Assembly: GCA_035644395.1 (NCBI GenBank)
Contig: DASQOR010000071.1
Location: 35,848 to 99,847 of the forward strand
Direction of reading: 5' to 3'
Source: JBGPLJ01 sp035644395
Lineage (GTDB): Bacteria; Pseudomonadota; Gammaproteobacteria; Steroidobacterales; Steroidobacteraceae
Length of the DNA: 64,000 bases
The position numbers and the translations under genes are program-made. This document shows positions 16,489 to 25,204 of the stretch, in pieces; the first letter of the stretch is position 1; the number at the start of each line of letters is the position of its first letter. The notes under the pieces are model-generated. The model saw only the letters and a program-made list of their open reading frames with translations. It did no database searches and was not told the DNA's origin.

Positions 16489-17258
16489 TGGCGCGCTCCG
16501 AGTCCCCCATTGTCTCGGTGCGCGGCCTGGTCAACCGGTTCGGCTCCCAGACCGTGCACGACGGCCTCGACCTCGACATCCGGCCGGGCGAGATTTTCGG
16601 CATCGTCGGCGGCTCCGGCACGGGCAAATCCGTGCTGCTGCGTTCCATCCTCGGCCTGCAGCGGCCGAAGGCCGGTACCGTCGAGATCGAGGGCAGGGAC
16701 ATCACCCGCATGTCGGAGGACGAGCTGCGGTCCGTGAAACGCACTTACGGCGTCACCTTCCAGCACGGCGCGCTCTTCAGCTCGCTCACGGTCGCCCAGA
16801 ACGTCGAGCTGCCGATTGCCGAGTATCTGGATCTGTCCGGCGAGAGTCTCGCCGCGCTTTCGAGCATGCGCATCCGCATGGTCGGCCTGCCTGCGGAAAG
16901 CGCCGGCAAGTACCCCGCGCAGCTTTCGGGCGGCATGATCAAGCGTGCCGCGCTCGCGCGGGCGCTCGCGCTCGAGCCGAAGCTTCTCTTTCTCGACGAG
17001 CCGACTTCAGGCCTCGATCCCATCTCGGCCGCCGCGTTCGACGAGCTGATCCTCTACCTGCAGAAGAACCTGCATCTGACCGTCGTCATGATCACGCACG
17101 ACCTCGATACCATCATGCACACCTGCGACCGGGTGGGCGTCATCGTCGATGGGCGCATGGTGGTCGATACCCTCGACGGCATCCTGCAAAACGAGCATCC
17201 TTGGATTCACGAATATTTCCACGGGCCGCGCGCGCGCGCGGTCGGGGGAAAAAGCTAG
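16488..17258 (+). CDS. MlaF-type ABC ATPase
   Basis: A 256-residue ATP-binding subunit that energises the MCE lipid transporter. Walker A is GGSGTGKSV, the signature is LSGGMIKRAALARALAL, Walker B is LLFLDEPTSGLDP and the H-loop is ITHDLDT. The GGM signature variant is usual for MlaF/TtgA-like proteins. Its first base is in the stop codon of the permease gene, and it ends 6 bases before the MCE gene. The product should bind the cytoplasmic face of the STAS-permease. The C-terminal HPWIHEYFHGPRAR is typical of the family. Confidence 0.94.
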   Translation: MARSESPIVSVRGLVNRFGSQTVHDGLDLDIRPGEIFGIVGGSGTGKSVLLRSILGLQRPKAGTVEIEGRDITRMSEDELRSVKRTYGVTFQHGALFSSLTVAQNVELPIAEYLDLSGESLAALSSMRIRMVGLPAESAGKYPAQLSGGMIKRAALARALALEPKLLFLDEPTSGLDPISAAAFDELILYLQKNLHLTVVMITHDLDTIMHTCDRVGVIVDGRMVVDTLDGILQNEHPWIHEYFHGPRARAVGGKS

Positions 17259-17264
17259 GAGATC

Positions 17265-18200
17265 ATGGATCGAGACGCAAAATACGCGGCCGTCGGCGCA
17301 TTCGTGCTGCTGCTGGCCGGGCTCGGCACGTGGTTCGTGCTCTGGTATTCCGACAGCACGGACCGGCACGACTATCGCCGCTACGAGATCTATTTCCAGG
17401 GCAGCGTGACCGGGCTCAACGAGGGCCAGACCGTGCGCTACCTCGGCGTGGTCGTTGGCCGGGTCGCGGACATCCGCCTCGATCCGCGCGTGTCGAATCG
17501 CGTGCAGGTCATCGCCGACATCGATTCGCACGCGCCCGTCGACGAGCACACGCTCGCGAGCTTGAGCCTTCAGGGCGTCACCGGCCTCCTTTATATCGAC
17601 CTCGCGCAGGATCGCGGCGACCGGCCGGTCATGCCGCCGGTGCCGGGCGAACACTATCCGGTCATCCGCTCCGTGCAATCGGACTTCGACATCTTCGTGA
17701 GCAACCTGCCGGAGCTCGTCACGCAGGCCTCCGAGGTAGCAAACCGCCTGAACGCACTCCTGAACGACAAGAACATCGCGGCACTCGGCACGACCATCGA
17801 CAACCTGAAGCGCGCGAGCGACGCGCTGCCGGGAACCGTGGCGAACGTCGGCGAGCTCGTGGCCGAGATGCGCGCGACCGTGCAGGAAATCGATGCGGCG
17901 GCGGCCGGCGTCCACGGCGTGACCGAAGGCGTCGGGCCGGACCTCAAGCTCGCGATCACGCACGTGCGCGAGGTCGCGGAGCATCTCGCGACGACGTCGG
18001 CGAACCTCGACCGCTTCATGGCGGAGAACAAGGACAATATCACGCGATTCACGGACCAAGGGCTGCTGGAGTTGCAGCAGCTGATCCGCGACAGTCACCA
18101 GGCGGCGGTGGAATTCCGCGAGCTTTCGCGATCCATCAAGCAGAATCCTTCGCAGCTCATTTACGAACCCGCGTCCCGCGGCGTGGAGATTGCCCGATGA
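17265..18200 (+). CDS. MCE (MlaD-family) substrate-binding protein
   Basis: A 311-residue periplasmic lipid-binding protein. One N-terminal membrane helix (residues 8-27, AVGAFVLLLAGLGTWFVLWY) is followed by the MCE domain, recognisable by YFQGSVTGLNEGQTVRYLGV and SLSLQGVTGLLYIDL. The C-terminal 150 residues are helical and probably form the long alpha bundle that extends towards the outer membrane. It is longer than E. coli MlaD (183 residues) and closer to single-MCE proteins of PqiB/LetB-like systems. Its stop overlaps the start of the lipoprotein gene by ATGA. Confidence 0.93.
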   Translation: MDRDAKYAAVGAFVLLLAGLGTWFVLWYSDSTDRHDYRRYEIYFQGSVTGLNEGQTVRYLGVVVGRVADIRLDPRVSNRVQVIADIDSHAPVDEHTLASLSLQGVTGLLYIDLAQDRGDRPVMPPVPGEHYPVIRSVQSDFDIFVSNLPELVTQASEVANRLNALLNDKNIAALGTTIDNLKRASDALPGTVANVGELVAEMRATVQEIDAAAAGVHGVTEGVGPDLKLAITHVREVAEHLATTSANLDRFMAENKDNITRFTDQGLLELQQLIRDSHQAAVEFRELSRSIKQNPSQLIYEPASRGVEIAR

Positions 18201-18877
18201 GGTCCGTTGCAAGATGGCTGTGCGGCGCGCTCGGCGCCGGCCTCATCGCCGGCTGTGGCGGGTCGCTCTTCAAGACAGAGCTACCCTCCGGCCAGAGTTA
18301 TCAGCTGACGCCGCTGGCGGCAGAGGGTACGGCGGGTGCCGCACCGCTCGACGCGCTGCTGCTCGTGCCGCGGCCGATCGTGGCGCCCGGACTCGACACC
18401 GACCGCATCGCGCTCGTACATGCGGACCGGCGCATCGACTACTACGCAGGCAGCCAGTGGGGCGCGCCGATGCCGGAGGTGATCCAGAGCGCCGTCGTCG
18501 AATCGCTGCAGAATAGCGCGCGGTTCCGGGGCGTACAGCGGGACCTGACGAATTTCCGGCCGGACTACGTGCTGCAGCTCGACGTGCGGGCATTCCAGGC
18601 TGAGTATGCGGAGGGCAGCGTGCCGCGCGTGCGCGTGGATCTCATCGCGACAGTCGGGCGGCTGAACGATCGGCGTTCCGTCGTGACATTCGCGGCCGCG
18701 GCGACGGAGCCGGCCGACGCAAATACCATGACGGCCGTGACGGCCGCCTTCGACAAGGCGCTGCAATCGGCGACCCGCACGCTGCTCGCGCAGGTCAGCG
18801 AGTACGTCGATCGCACGCAGGGACCGCCGGCCGCGCCGCAAGCCGCGCCGCCGACGCCCAGCACACCCTCACAGTAG
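18197..18877 (+). CDS. ABC-type transport auxiliary lipoprotein (PqiC-like)
   Basis: A 226-residue outer-membrane lipoprotein partner of the MCE system. The signal peptide ends in LIAGC with the lipidated Cys at residue 20. The mature domain carries LLLVPRPIVAPGLDTDRIAL, YYAGSQWGAPMPEVIQSAV and NFRPDYVLQLDVRAFQAEY, matching the DUF330/PqiC fold. The last 20 residues are Pro/Ala/Thr-rich. The start is coupled to the MCE gene stop (ATGA). It probably docks the MCE channel to the outer membrane, as described for PqiC with PqiB; that role here is inferred. Confidence 0.88.
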   Translation: MRSVARWLCGALGAGLIAGCGGSLFKTELPSGQSYQLTPLAAEGTAGAAPLDALLLVPRPIVAPGLDTDRIALVHADRRIDYYAGSQWGAPMPEVIQSAVVESLQNSARFRGVQRDLTNFRPDYVLQLDVRAFQAEYAEGSVPRVRVDLIATVGRLNDRRSVVTFAAAATEPADANTMTAVTAAFDKALQSATRTLLAQVSEYVDRTQGPPAAPQAAPPTPSTPSQ

Positions 18878-18884
18878 CTCTTCC

Positions 18885-19430
18885 ATGCTCCTGCCAAACC
18901 TGCGCCCGCGCGCGGGCGGCCTCGTGTTCCTTCTCATCGCGACAGCCTGCAGCGCGCAGGCGGCTAGCTCGCCGCAGGAGCTCGTCGGAACTCCTTCCCG
19001 AGTCTTCGACGGCGACAGCTTCATGCTGCGTGTCGAGCGGCAAGAGATCGAGGTACGGCTCGTCGACATCGACGCACCGGAGCATGGCCAGCCCTATGCC
19101 GACACGGCACGCAGTGCGCTCGATGGGCTCATCTGGAAGGAACGGCTGCGCGCGGTCGTCGTCGACGACGACAAATACGGCCGCAAGGTCTGCCGCGTCT
19201 ACCGGCTGAGGGACGGGCTCGACGTCAACCGCAAGCTGGTCGTCGACGGCCACGTCTGGGTCTACCGTCGGCGCGCACGCGACATGAGCCTCTATGACCT
19301 CGAGCGCGGTGCGCGCCGGGACAGGCGCGGGCTGTGGGCACTCAGGGAGACCGAGCTCGAGCCGCCTTGGCGCTGGCGACGCGAGCACCCCCGCGAAGCT
19401 AGAACGTCGACAGGCCCGTCGCCTCCATGA
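18885..19430 (+). CDS. Secreted thermonuclease-family (SNase-like) protein
   Basis: A 181-residue exported nuclease-like protein with a signal peptide ending near AQAA (residues 24-27). The SNase fold is indicated by PSRVFDGDSFMLRVER, then VRLVDIDAPEHGQPYADTAR with the catalytic Arg/Glu pattern, and DDDKYGRKVCRVYRL with the second catalytic Arg. It starts 7 bases after the lipoprotein gene, so may be transcribed with the MCE operon though functionally unrelated. Its last 32 bases overlap the end of the convergent phospholipase D-like gene; the tail after residue 165 is Arg/Pro-rich and may be dispensable. Confidence 0.85.
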   Translation: MLLPNLRPRAGGLVFLLIATACSAQAASSPQELVGTPSRVFDGDSFMLRVERQEIEVRLVDIDAPEHGQPYADTARSALDGLIWKERLRAVVVDDDKYGRKVCRVYRLRDGLDVNRKLVVDGHVWVYRRRARDMSLYDLERGARRDRRGLWALRETELEPPWRWRREHPREARTSTGPSPP

Positions 19431-20925
19431 GGCGGTAGCGCCAGTAACGCCCGAAGGACTGGTCCTCGTAGGTCGGAAAGTCCGAGGTGTACTCGCGCAG
19501 CGTCACCGGATCGTTCTGCCAGAGCAGGTCGAAGTAGTGCTGGACGTCCTGCACGAGCGGCGCATCGTGACCGGCCGTCACGGCGATATCGGCTTCCAGA
19601 TTGTAGTTGCCGATGTTGCGGCGGGTGAGATTGGCCGATCCGAGCAGCATCCAGACGCGCTCGGCGCGCCTCACGACCACGAGCTTCGTGTGGAACTGCT
19701 CGCCGTGCGTGCGGTACCAGCGCACCTGGATCAGGCCACCGCTCTGGCGCACGAGTTCGGTCGCGACCGGCCGATTCGGCACACCGTCCCGCAGGCGCCC
19801 GAAGGAGTCCTTGTTCGGATCGAGGATGAGGCGCACCGTGATGCCGCGCCCGGCCGCCGCGATCAGTGTCTCGACGACGCCGCGCTCGGACAGGTAGAAC
19901 ATCGCGACGTCGATCGAATCCCCGGGCACCGTGCTGTTGAATGCTTCGAGCACGGCTCGGCGGATCGCGCTCTCCGTCAGGAGCTGCGCCGTCATCGTGC
20001 CACCGGGATTCGCGGCGAACAGGCTCGGCGGCCGCCAGCTGACCTGCCAGCCGGAGAACTTCGCGACCGCGAGCTCGCTTTCCAGCAGATCCGCCACGAG
20101 CGACCCGTGGATCTCGAAGGCGACGTTCGAGTGCGCGCTGCTCGCATCGTGGGGATTTGCGGAACCGACGAGGCCGACGAGGCCGCCCGCGCCGTCGTCG
20201 GCGGCGATGATCTTGCGGTGATTCGCCTTGAAATTGAGGAGATTCAACCACGCCCTGAGCGTCACGGGCTCGGACGCTTCATCGAGCGGATTCGGGAGCC
20301 AGCCCTGGCCGGCGCTGCCGCGGCCCCACCAGCCGATGAAGAGCCGGTAGATGCCCGAGTAGGCGACGTTCGAATCCCGCAGCGGCTCGAGATCCGTCAC
20401 CACGACGTCGATGCCGACCGAACGCAGGCGGTCGAGGGCGTTCGCGTGCGCCGCTCCATAGAGCTCGTTCACGGGATCGGTGATGAAGAGCACCTTGAGG
20501 GCCGGCACCGCGTGCTTGCGCGCGATCAGGCGGTCCGCGAGCTGTGCGCTCAGCGGCCGATACGAGGTGTCGCGGTCGCGCGCGAGCGCACCGCGATCGT
20601 CGTTGAAGAGGAAGTAGTCGAGCACCACGAAGTCGCGCGCGTGATCGATGATCGCGAACACGTGGTCGAAGATCTGCTGCTGCACGACGCGCCGCCCGCG
20701 GCCGTCGACCACGTTGAGGTCGTAGAGAAAGCGGATGTCGCGCGAATCGACGCTGACCGGGGTCGACGCGACGCCTGTGCCCGGCGGTACCGGTTTGGTC
20801 GCATGGTAGTAGCCCGTCGCCGCCCAGGCCGCGACGACCGCGGCCAGAAGCCAGCGGCGCCGCCACCGCCGCCTTGCCGGCGGTAGCTCCGCCGCGGGAG
20901 TCACGCTGTCGTCGTTCGAGTCCAA
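19399..20925 (-). CDS. Phospholipase D-like protein
   Basis: A 508-residue PLD-superfamily protein with one N-terminal membrane anchor (residues 25-42, LLAAVVAAWAATGYYH). Two HKD regions are present. The first is complete: NHRKIIAADDGAGG (HxKxxxxD), followed by GLVGSANPHD. The second reads FHTKLVVVRRAERVWMLLGS, where the Asp after HxK is replaced by Arg, then SANLTRRN. The layout resembles cardiolipin-synthase-like or phospholipase D proteins of the envelope, with the catalytic part probably periplasmic. It may transfer or hydrolyse phospholipid head groups; the altered second motif makes the activity uncertain. It is convergent with the thermonuclease gene, and 6 bases downstream of the GGDEF-EAL gene. 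Confidence 0.85.
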   Translation of the reverse strand: MDSNDDSVTPAAELPPARRRWRRRWLLAAVVAAWAATGYYHATKPVPPGTGVASTPVSVDSRDIRFLYDLNVVDGRGRRVVQQQIFDHVFAIIDHARDFVVLDYFLFNDDRGALARDRDTSYRPLSAQLADRLIARKHAVPALKVLFITDPVNELYGAAHANALDRLRSVGIDVVVTDLEPLRDSNVAYSGIYRLFIGWWGRGSAGQGWLPNPLDEASEPVTLRAWLNLLNFKANHRKIIAADDGAGGLVGLVGSANPHDASSAHSNVAFEIHGSLVADLLESELAVAKFSGWQVSWRPPSLFAANPGGTMTAQLLTESAIRRAVLEAFNSTVPGDSIDVAMFYLSERGVVETLIAAAGRGITVRLILDPNKDSFGRLRDGVPNRPVATELVRQSGGLIQVRWYRTHGEQFHTKLVVVRRAERVWMLLGSANLTRRNIGNYNLEADIAVTAGHDAPLVQDVQHYFDLLWQNDPVTLREYTSDFPTYEDQSFGRYWRYRLMEATGLSTF

Positions 20926-20931
20926 AAAACC

Positions 20932-23394
20932 TTAAGCGAAGAGCTTCTCGAGTCGCTTCTGGCCCGTGCGCTGTTCGAGCAGCAGGCCCAGCAGATCCTG
21001 CGGGGTCATCGCGTCGCCGAACAATCGCCCCTGGCCAAAGCTGCAGCGGTGCGCGCGCAGGAACGTCAGTTGCTGCTCAGACTCCACGCCTTCGGCCACC
21101 ACTTCCATGTTGAGGCTTCTACCCATGTCGATGATGGTCTTGACGATCGTCGCGTCGCTCGCGTCGACCGCGGCGTTGCGCACGAACGACTGGTCGATCT
21201 TGAGCGTGCCGATCGGGAATTGTTGCAGGGCCGAGAGCGACGAGTAGCCGGTGCCGAAATCGTCGATCGAGAGGTGCAGGCCCATGGCATAGAGCTCGTC
21301 GAGCAGTTTCACCGTGCGCTTGATGTCCGCCATCAGCGTCGTTTCCGTGATCTCGAGCTCGAAGCAGGTCGGCGACACCTCGTGATGGGCGAACACCGAC
21401 TTGAAGCGGGTGATGAATGTGGTCTGGCGCAGCTGGCGGAGCGAGAGATTGATCGACACGCGCCCCGGGTTCGCGATCTGGCGCTGCCACTGGCGGTAGT
21501 CGCTGCAGACGCGGTTCAGCACCCATTCGCCGATGTCGAGGATGAGGTTGTTCTCCTCGGCGAGCGGGATGAACTGCGACGGCGGAATGTCCCCGTGCCC
21601 CGGCAGCCGCCAGCGCAGCAGCGCCTCGGCGCCGACGATCGTGCCGTCCTTGAGGTCCACCTTCGGCTGGTAGACGAGCACGAGCTCCTCGCGCTCGAGC
21701 GCGCGGCGGAGCTTGCTCTTCAGCATGAGCCGTTCGACGGCGGCCGCATTCATTTCCGGCGAATAGAAGGCGAAGCTGTTGCCGCCGTTCTGCTTCGAGT
21801 AGTACATCGCGGCATCGGCGTTGCGGATCAGGTCGATGACGTTTTCCGCATCCTGCGGACAGAGCGCGACGCCGACGCTCGCGGTGAGGAAGACTTCCTG
21901 CGTCTCGACGTAGAACGCCTTGCCGACTTCGGCGAGCAGTTGCCGCGCCAGATGCGCGATCGGCCCGCGATTGTCGGCGTCGGTAGGGAGTCCCTCGAGA
22001 AAGAGCGCGAACTCATCGCCCGCAAGCCGGCCGAGCACCGTTTCCTTCGGGAGCGTGCGCGTCAGCCGTTCGGTGAGCACTTCGAGCACGCGGTCGCCCG
22101 AGTCGTGGCCGAAGGTGTCGTTCACTTCCTTGAAGCGGTCCATGTCGATGTAGAGGAGGGCCGTCACCCGGTCCTGCCGCCGCGAGCGCGCGATCGACTG
22201 CTGCAGCAGGTGCTGGAACTGCATGCGGTTCGGCACCTTGGTGAGCGCGTCGTAACGGGCGAGGTAGCGGATGCGCCGCTCGGCGCGCTTGCGGTCCGTG
22301 ATGTTGCGCGCAACGAAGATATTGCCCTGGAACTGCGGATCCTCCGTCGTGATCTGCGATCCGGAGAAGGACACGGGGATCGTCTGGCCGGAACGCGTCG
22401 TCACCACCGTCTCGCGCGTTTCCTGCGCGGCCTGGTCGATCGCGAAATTTGCCTGCTCGCTTTCGGCGATCACGTGCAGGATCGACTTGCCGAGGATCTC
22501 CTCTTCGGAATAGCCGAGGAGCTTGCGCGCCGCCTCGTTGACGCCCTTGATGGTGCCGTCGGGCGAGGTGACGAGCACCGCGTCGTTCATGCTGTTGAGC
22601 ACGATATTGAGATAGTTCTTGGTGATCGTCGTTTGCCTGAGCTTCTGGCGCATGCGCTCGAGCGCTTCCTGTAGCTCGCCGAGCTCGTCCTTGCGCACCA
22701 CGCCGAACGGGCGCGTGTAATCGCCCTGACCGATGCGGTCCGCATTCTTGATGAGCGCGGAAATGGGCCGCTCCACCCGCCGCGCCATGAACCAGGCGAC
22801 GACGAGACTCGCGAAGATGAGGAGCAGGCAGACGAGGAGTGCGGTGAACGCGAGGCTCGAGAAGCTGTCCTGCCGGGTGTGCTTCAGGTCCTGCGTGAGA
22901 TTTGCGAGTGTCTGGGCATCCTGCGCCCGGCTCAGCTTCAGCGTGACGACGCCGAGCTTGACGTTCGGCTGGCGCGCATCGGGTGCCGTGTGCACGACGG
23001 CTGAGATTTCGAATGGCGCCGGCGGCACGGCCGAACCCGCGAGCGGCGCCGAGTCGGACTGCGCGAAGACGACCGTACCGGTGGCGTCGGTGACTTCGAC
23101 CGACTCGACGTCCGGGCGATCGAGGATCTCGGCGGCGAAGCGCTGCACGGTCTGCAGGTCACGCTCCGCGAGAGGCTCCGACACGCGTTCCGCGAACTGC
23201 ACCGCCGTCTCGTTCGCGTTCTCGCGCAGATTCGCTTCGAGGCGCTCTTCAAGCGTCGTGAGGCTGGCGAAACTCAGGCGCAGCATCTCGCCGCGGTATT
23301 GGTAGATGAGCGCCGCCGCGAGCAGCAGCGCGAACACGATTCCGAACGCCAGCGCTGTCAGCGTGTACTTGGTTTTGAGGCTGTGGGCTGTCAC
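20932..23394 (-). CDS. Membrane GGDEF-EAL protein with HAMP and PAS domains
   Basis: An 820-residue c-di-GMP enzyme. Membrane helices at about 11-31 and 181-203 flank a periplasmic sensor domain. A HAMP linker (205-255), a PAS domain (about 262-370), GGDEF (about 380-545) and EAL (about 565-810) follow. The GGDEF motif is AGDEF (458-462), a variant still compatible with cyclase activity, and there is no RxxD inhibitory site just before it. The EAL domain is intact: EAL at 590-592, a conserved NLSLRQL Asn, the ELEITETTLM Glu, DDFGTGYSSL and EGVESEQQL. It probably degrades, and possibly also makes, c-di-GMP. It is the only c-di-GMP enzyme in the window and could affect the riboswitch-controlled oxidoreductase. 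Confidence 0.94.
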   Translation of the reverse strand: MTAHSLKTKYTLTALAFGIVFALLLAAALIYQYRGEMLRLSFASLTTLEERLEANLRENANETAVQFAERVSEPLAERDLQTVQRFAAEILDRPDVESVEVTDATGTVVFAQSDSAPLAGSAVPPAPFEISAVVHTAPDARQPNVKLGVVTLKLSRAQDAQTLANLTQDLKHTRQDSFSSLAFTALLVCLLLIFASLVVAWFMARRVERPISALIKNADRIGQGDYTRPFGVVRKDELGELQEALERMRQKLRQTTITKNYLNIVLNSMNDAVLVTSPDGTIKGVNEAARKLLGYSEEEILGKSILHVIAESEQANFAIDQAAQETRETVVTTRSGQTIPVSFSGSQITTEDPQFQGNIFVARNITDRKRAERRIRYLARYDALTKVPNRMQFQHLLQQSIARSRRQDRVTALLYIDMDRFKEVNDTFGHDSGDRVLEVLTERLTRTLPKETVLGRLAGDEFALFLEGLPTDADNRGPIAHLARQLLAEVGKAFYVETQEVFLTASVGVALCPQDAENVIDLIRNADAAMYYSKQNGGNSFAFYSPEMNAAAVERLMLKSKLRRALEREELVLVYQPKVDLKDGTIVGAEALLRWRLPGHGDIPPSQFIPLAEENNLILDIGEWVLNRVCSDYRQWQRQIANPGRVSINLSLRQLRQTTFITRFKSVFAHHEVSPTCFELEITETTLMADIKRTVKLLDELYAMGLHLSIDDFGTGYSSLSALQQFPIGTLKIDQSFVRNAAVDASDATIVKTIIDMGRSLNMEVVAEGVESEQQLTFLRAHRCSFGQGRLFGDAMTPQDLLGLLLEQRTGQKRLEKLFA

Positions 23395-23611
23395 GATGAT
23401 TGCGAGGGGTCCCGGGAGTCGTTCTTATTGTTTTTGTTGAGACTTTTTCAAGAATCGGGTTCTCGTGCGGTGCCTTCCTGGTGCGCTGCCGTTGCGCCTC
23501 TCCCCGAGTCTCGAGGGCCTCGGGCATCATACCCCCAATACCATGAGCGGGCTCAAGCCCCCGGGCTGTCGCCAAGCGGCGAAATTCGCCAGAAATGGAC
23601 CGGAAACAGTC

Positions 23612-24286
23612 ATGAATTCCCACGAGCTCACCGGGCGCACTCGCAGTCATATCCTCGATCTGACAGAACCTCCCTGCCGGCTTCACCGGGACGCCGTTGC
23701 CGCTTATGTCGCCCTGCGCAAAGCCGCCGCGAGCGCGGGCCATGTGCTCGTGCCGGTATCGAGCTTTCGCGACTTCGAGCACCAGGCGCGTATCTGGAAC
23801 GCCAAGTTCCGCGGCGAGCGCCCGATGTTCGACGCCGGCGGCCAACCGCTCGATGCCGCCCAGCTCGGCGATGAGGACAAGGTCTCGGCGATCCTGCTGT
23901 GGTCGGCGCTGCCCGGCGCGAGCCGCCACCATTGGGGCAGCGAGATTGACGTGATCGACCGCGCAGCGATCGCGGCGGACTACCAGCCCCGGCTGCTGCC
24001 GGCCGAATTCGAGCCCGGCGGGCCGTTCGCGGCGTTCGACGGCTGGCTCGATCAGAACATGGCGCGCTTCGAATTCTTTCGACCGTATCGCACCGATCGC
24101 GGCGGCGTGCGGCCGGAGCCCTGGCACCTGAGCTATGCGCCGGTCGCGCTGCCAGCGCTGCAGATGCTGACGCCCGAGCTGCTGAGCCAGGCGCTCGCAT
24201 CGCAGGCGATCGAGGGACTTGCGATCGTGCGATCGCGGATCGTCGAAATACACGAGCGCTACGTGCTCGGCGTCGACGCGCCCTGA
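23612..24286 (+). CDS. M15 family (VanY-type) D-Ala-D-Ala carboxypeptidase
   Basis: A 224-residue zinc peptidase of the M15B/VanY type. The zinc-site motifs are SRHHWGSEIDVID (SxHxxGxxxD, near residue 105-115) and EPWHLSYAP near the C-terminus. A substrate-binding RDFEHQARIWNAKF segment precedes them. It would trim the terminal D-Ala of peptidoglycan stem peptides. No signal peptide is seen from the ATG at 23612; an in-frame upstream ATG (23542) would not supply one either, so either export is unusual or the enzyme acts on cytoplasmic precursors. It is divergent from the GGDEF-EAL gene, with a 217-base spacer. Confidence 0.85.
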   Translation: MNSHELTGRTRSHILDLTEPPCRLHRDAVAAYVALRKAAASAGHVLVPVSSFRDFEHQARIWNAKFRGERPMFDAGGQPLDAAQLGDEDKVSAILLWSALPGASRHHWGSEIDVIDRAAIAADYQPRLLPAEFEPGGPFAAFDGWLDQNMARFEFFRPYRTDRGGVRPEPWHLSYAPVALPALQMLTPELLSQALASQAIEGLAIVRSRIVEIHERYVLGVDAP

Positions 24287-24311
24287 AGCGGGACGAGCCG
24301 CGGGTACTTCG

Positions 24312-25142
24312 TCAGCTGCGCACGCGGGCCGCGAACTTCGGGAAGTTGCGGACGAAGTGACCCGGGAACCAGCGCTTCCAGCGCCAGAGTTTTCGATATT
24401 CCCCCGGCACGATCACGTGCACCCGCCGTCGGCCCGCGGCATCGAGAATGATCGACGCCACCTCGTCCGCGTTGACGCTCGAAGCCTCCATGAGACGCCG
24501 CGCGGTCGCCGCAACCGCAGGCGCCCCACGCGATCCGTCGAGAAGCTTCGTCGGGAAAAAGCCGGGCATGGCCACCGTGACCCGTAGTCCCTCGCCTGCG
24601 AACTCCTGCATCAGGCATTCGCTCAACGCGACCACGCCCGCCTTGGTGACACTGTAGGCCGAAGTATGCGCACCGCAGGCGAAGGCGGCCGCGCTTGCGA
24701 TATTGATGATGCAACCGCTCTGCGCCGTCCGCATGTATGGCAGCGCGGCACGGCAGCCGTGCACGACGCCGAGCAGGTTGATGTCGACAATCCAGCGCCA
24801 GTCCTCGAGCGGCGTCGCGAGGAACTCGCCGCCGGCCGCGACGCCGGCGTTGTTCACCATGAGATCGATCCCGTGCTCGGCCTCGGCGAAGCGCTCGACG
24901 GCGCCGCCGAAGCCCTCGGCGTCGGCGATGTCGACGTGATAGCTGTAGATCGACTGATCGGCCTGCGCGAGCGAATTGCGGACCGCCTTGAGTTCGCCGA
25001 TGTTGCGGTCCATCAGGCCGAGCGTCCAGCCATCGGCGGCGAGCTGCTTTGCGAACGCAAGCCCGAGCCCGCTCGCTGCGCCCGTGACGACGGCCCGCTT
25101 GCGGGGAAAATCCGCGCTGAGGCGGCGGGCGGCTTGACGCAT
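24312..25142 (-). CDS. Short-chain dehydrogenase/reductase
   Basis: A 276-residue SDR-family NAD(P)-dependent oxidoreductase. The cofactor loop is VVTGAASGLGLAFAKQ (TGxxxGxG), NNAGVAAGGEF is the NNAG motif, and the catalytic Ser/Tyr/Lys set is IINIASAAAF ... SAYSVTKAGV. A C-terminal segment rich in Trp and Arg (KLWRWKRWFPGHFVRNFPKF) could touch the membrane. The substrate is unknown. The ATG at 25142 places the cofactor loop at a normal distance; the frame is open to 25382 but the extra residues are Arg-rich and antisense to the next gene's promoter. It converges with the M15 peptidase gene. Confidence 0.88.
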   Translation of the reverse strand: MRQAARRLSADFPRKRAVVTGAASGLGLAFAKQLAADGWTLGLMDRNIGELKAVRNSLAQADQSIYSYHVDIADAEGFGGAVERFAEAEHGIDLMVNNAGVAAGGEFLATPLEDWRWIVDINLLGVVHGCRAALPYMRTAQSGCIINIASAAAFACGAHTSAYSVTKAGVVALSECLMQEFAGEGLRVTVAMPGFFPTKLLDGSRGAPAVAATARRLMEASSVNADEVASIILDAAGRRRVHVIVPGEYRKLWRWKRWFPGHFVRNFPKFAARVRS

Positions 25143-25204
25143 GCGGGGTTCCTCTGCCTCAATGCGGGCAAAGCAACAATAACAGTGCGGGGAGCGGATC
25201 GGCC

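Noticed and set aside
17226..17241. Run of CG dinucleotides near the end of the MlaF gene
   Set aside because: It encodes Arg-Ala-Arg-Ala within the normal C-terminus. It is low-complexity coding sequence, not a repeat element.
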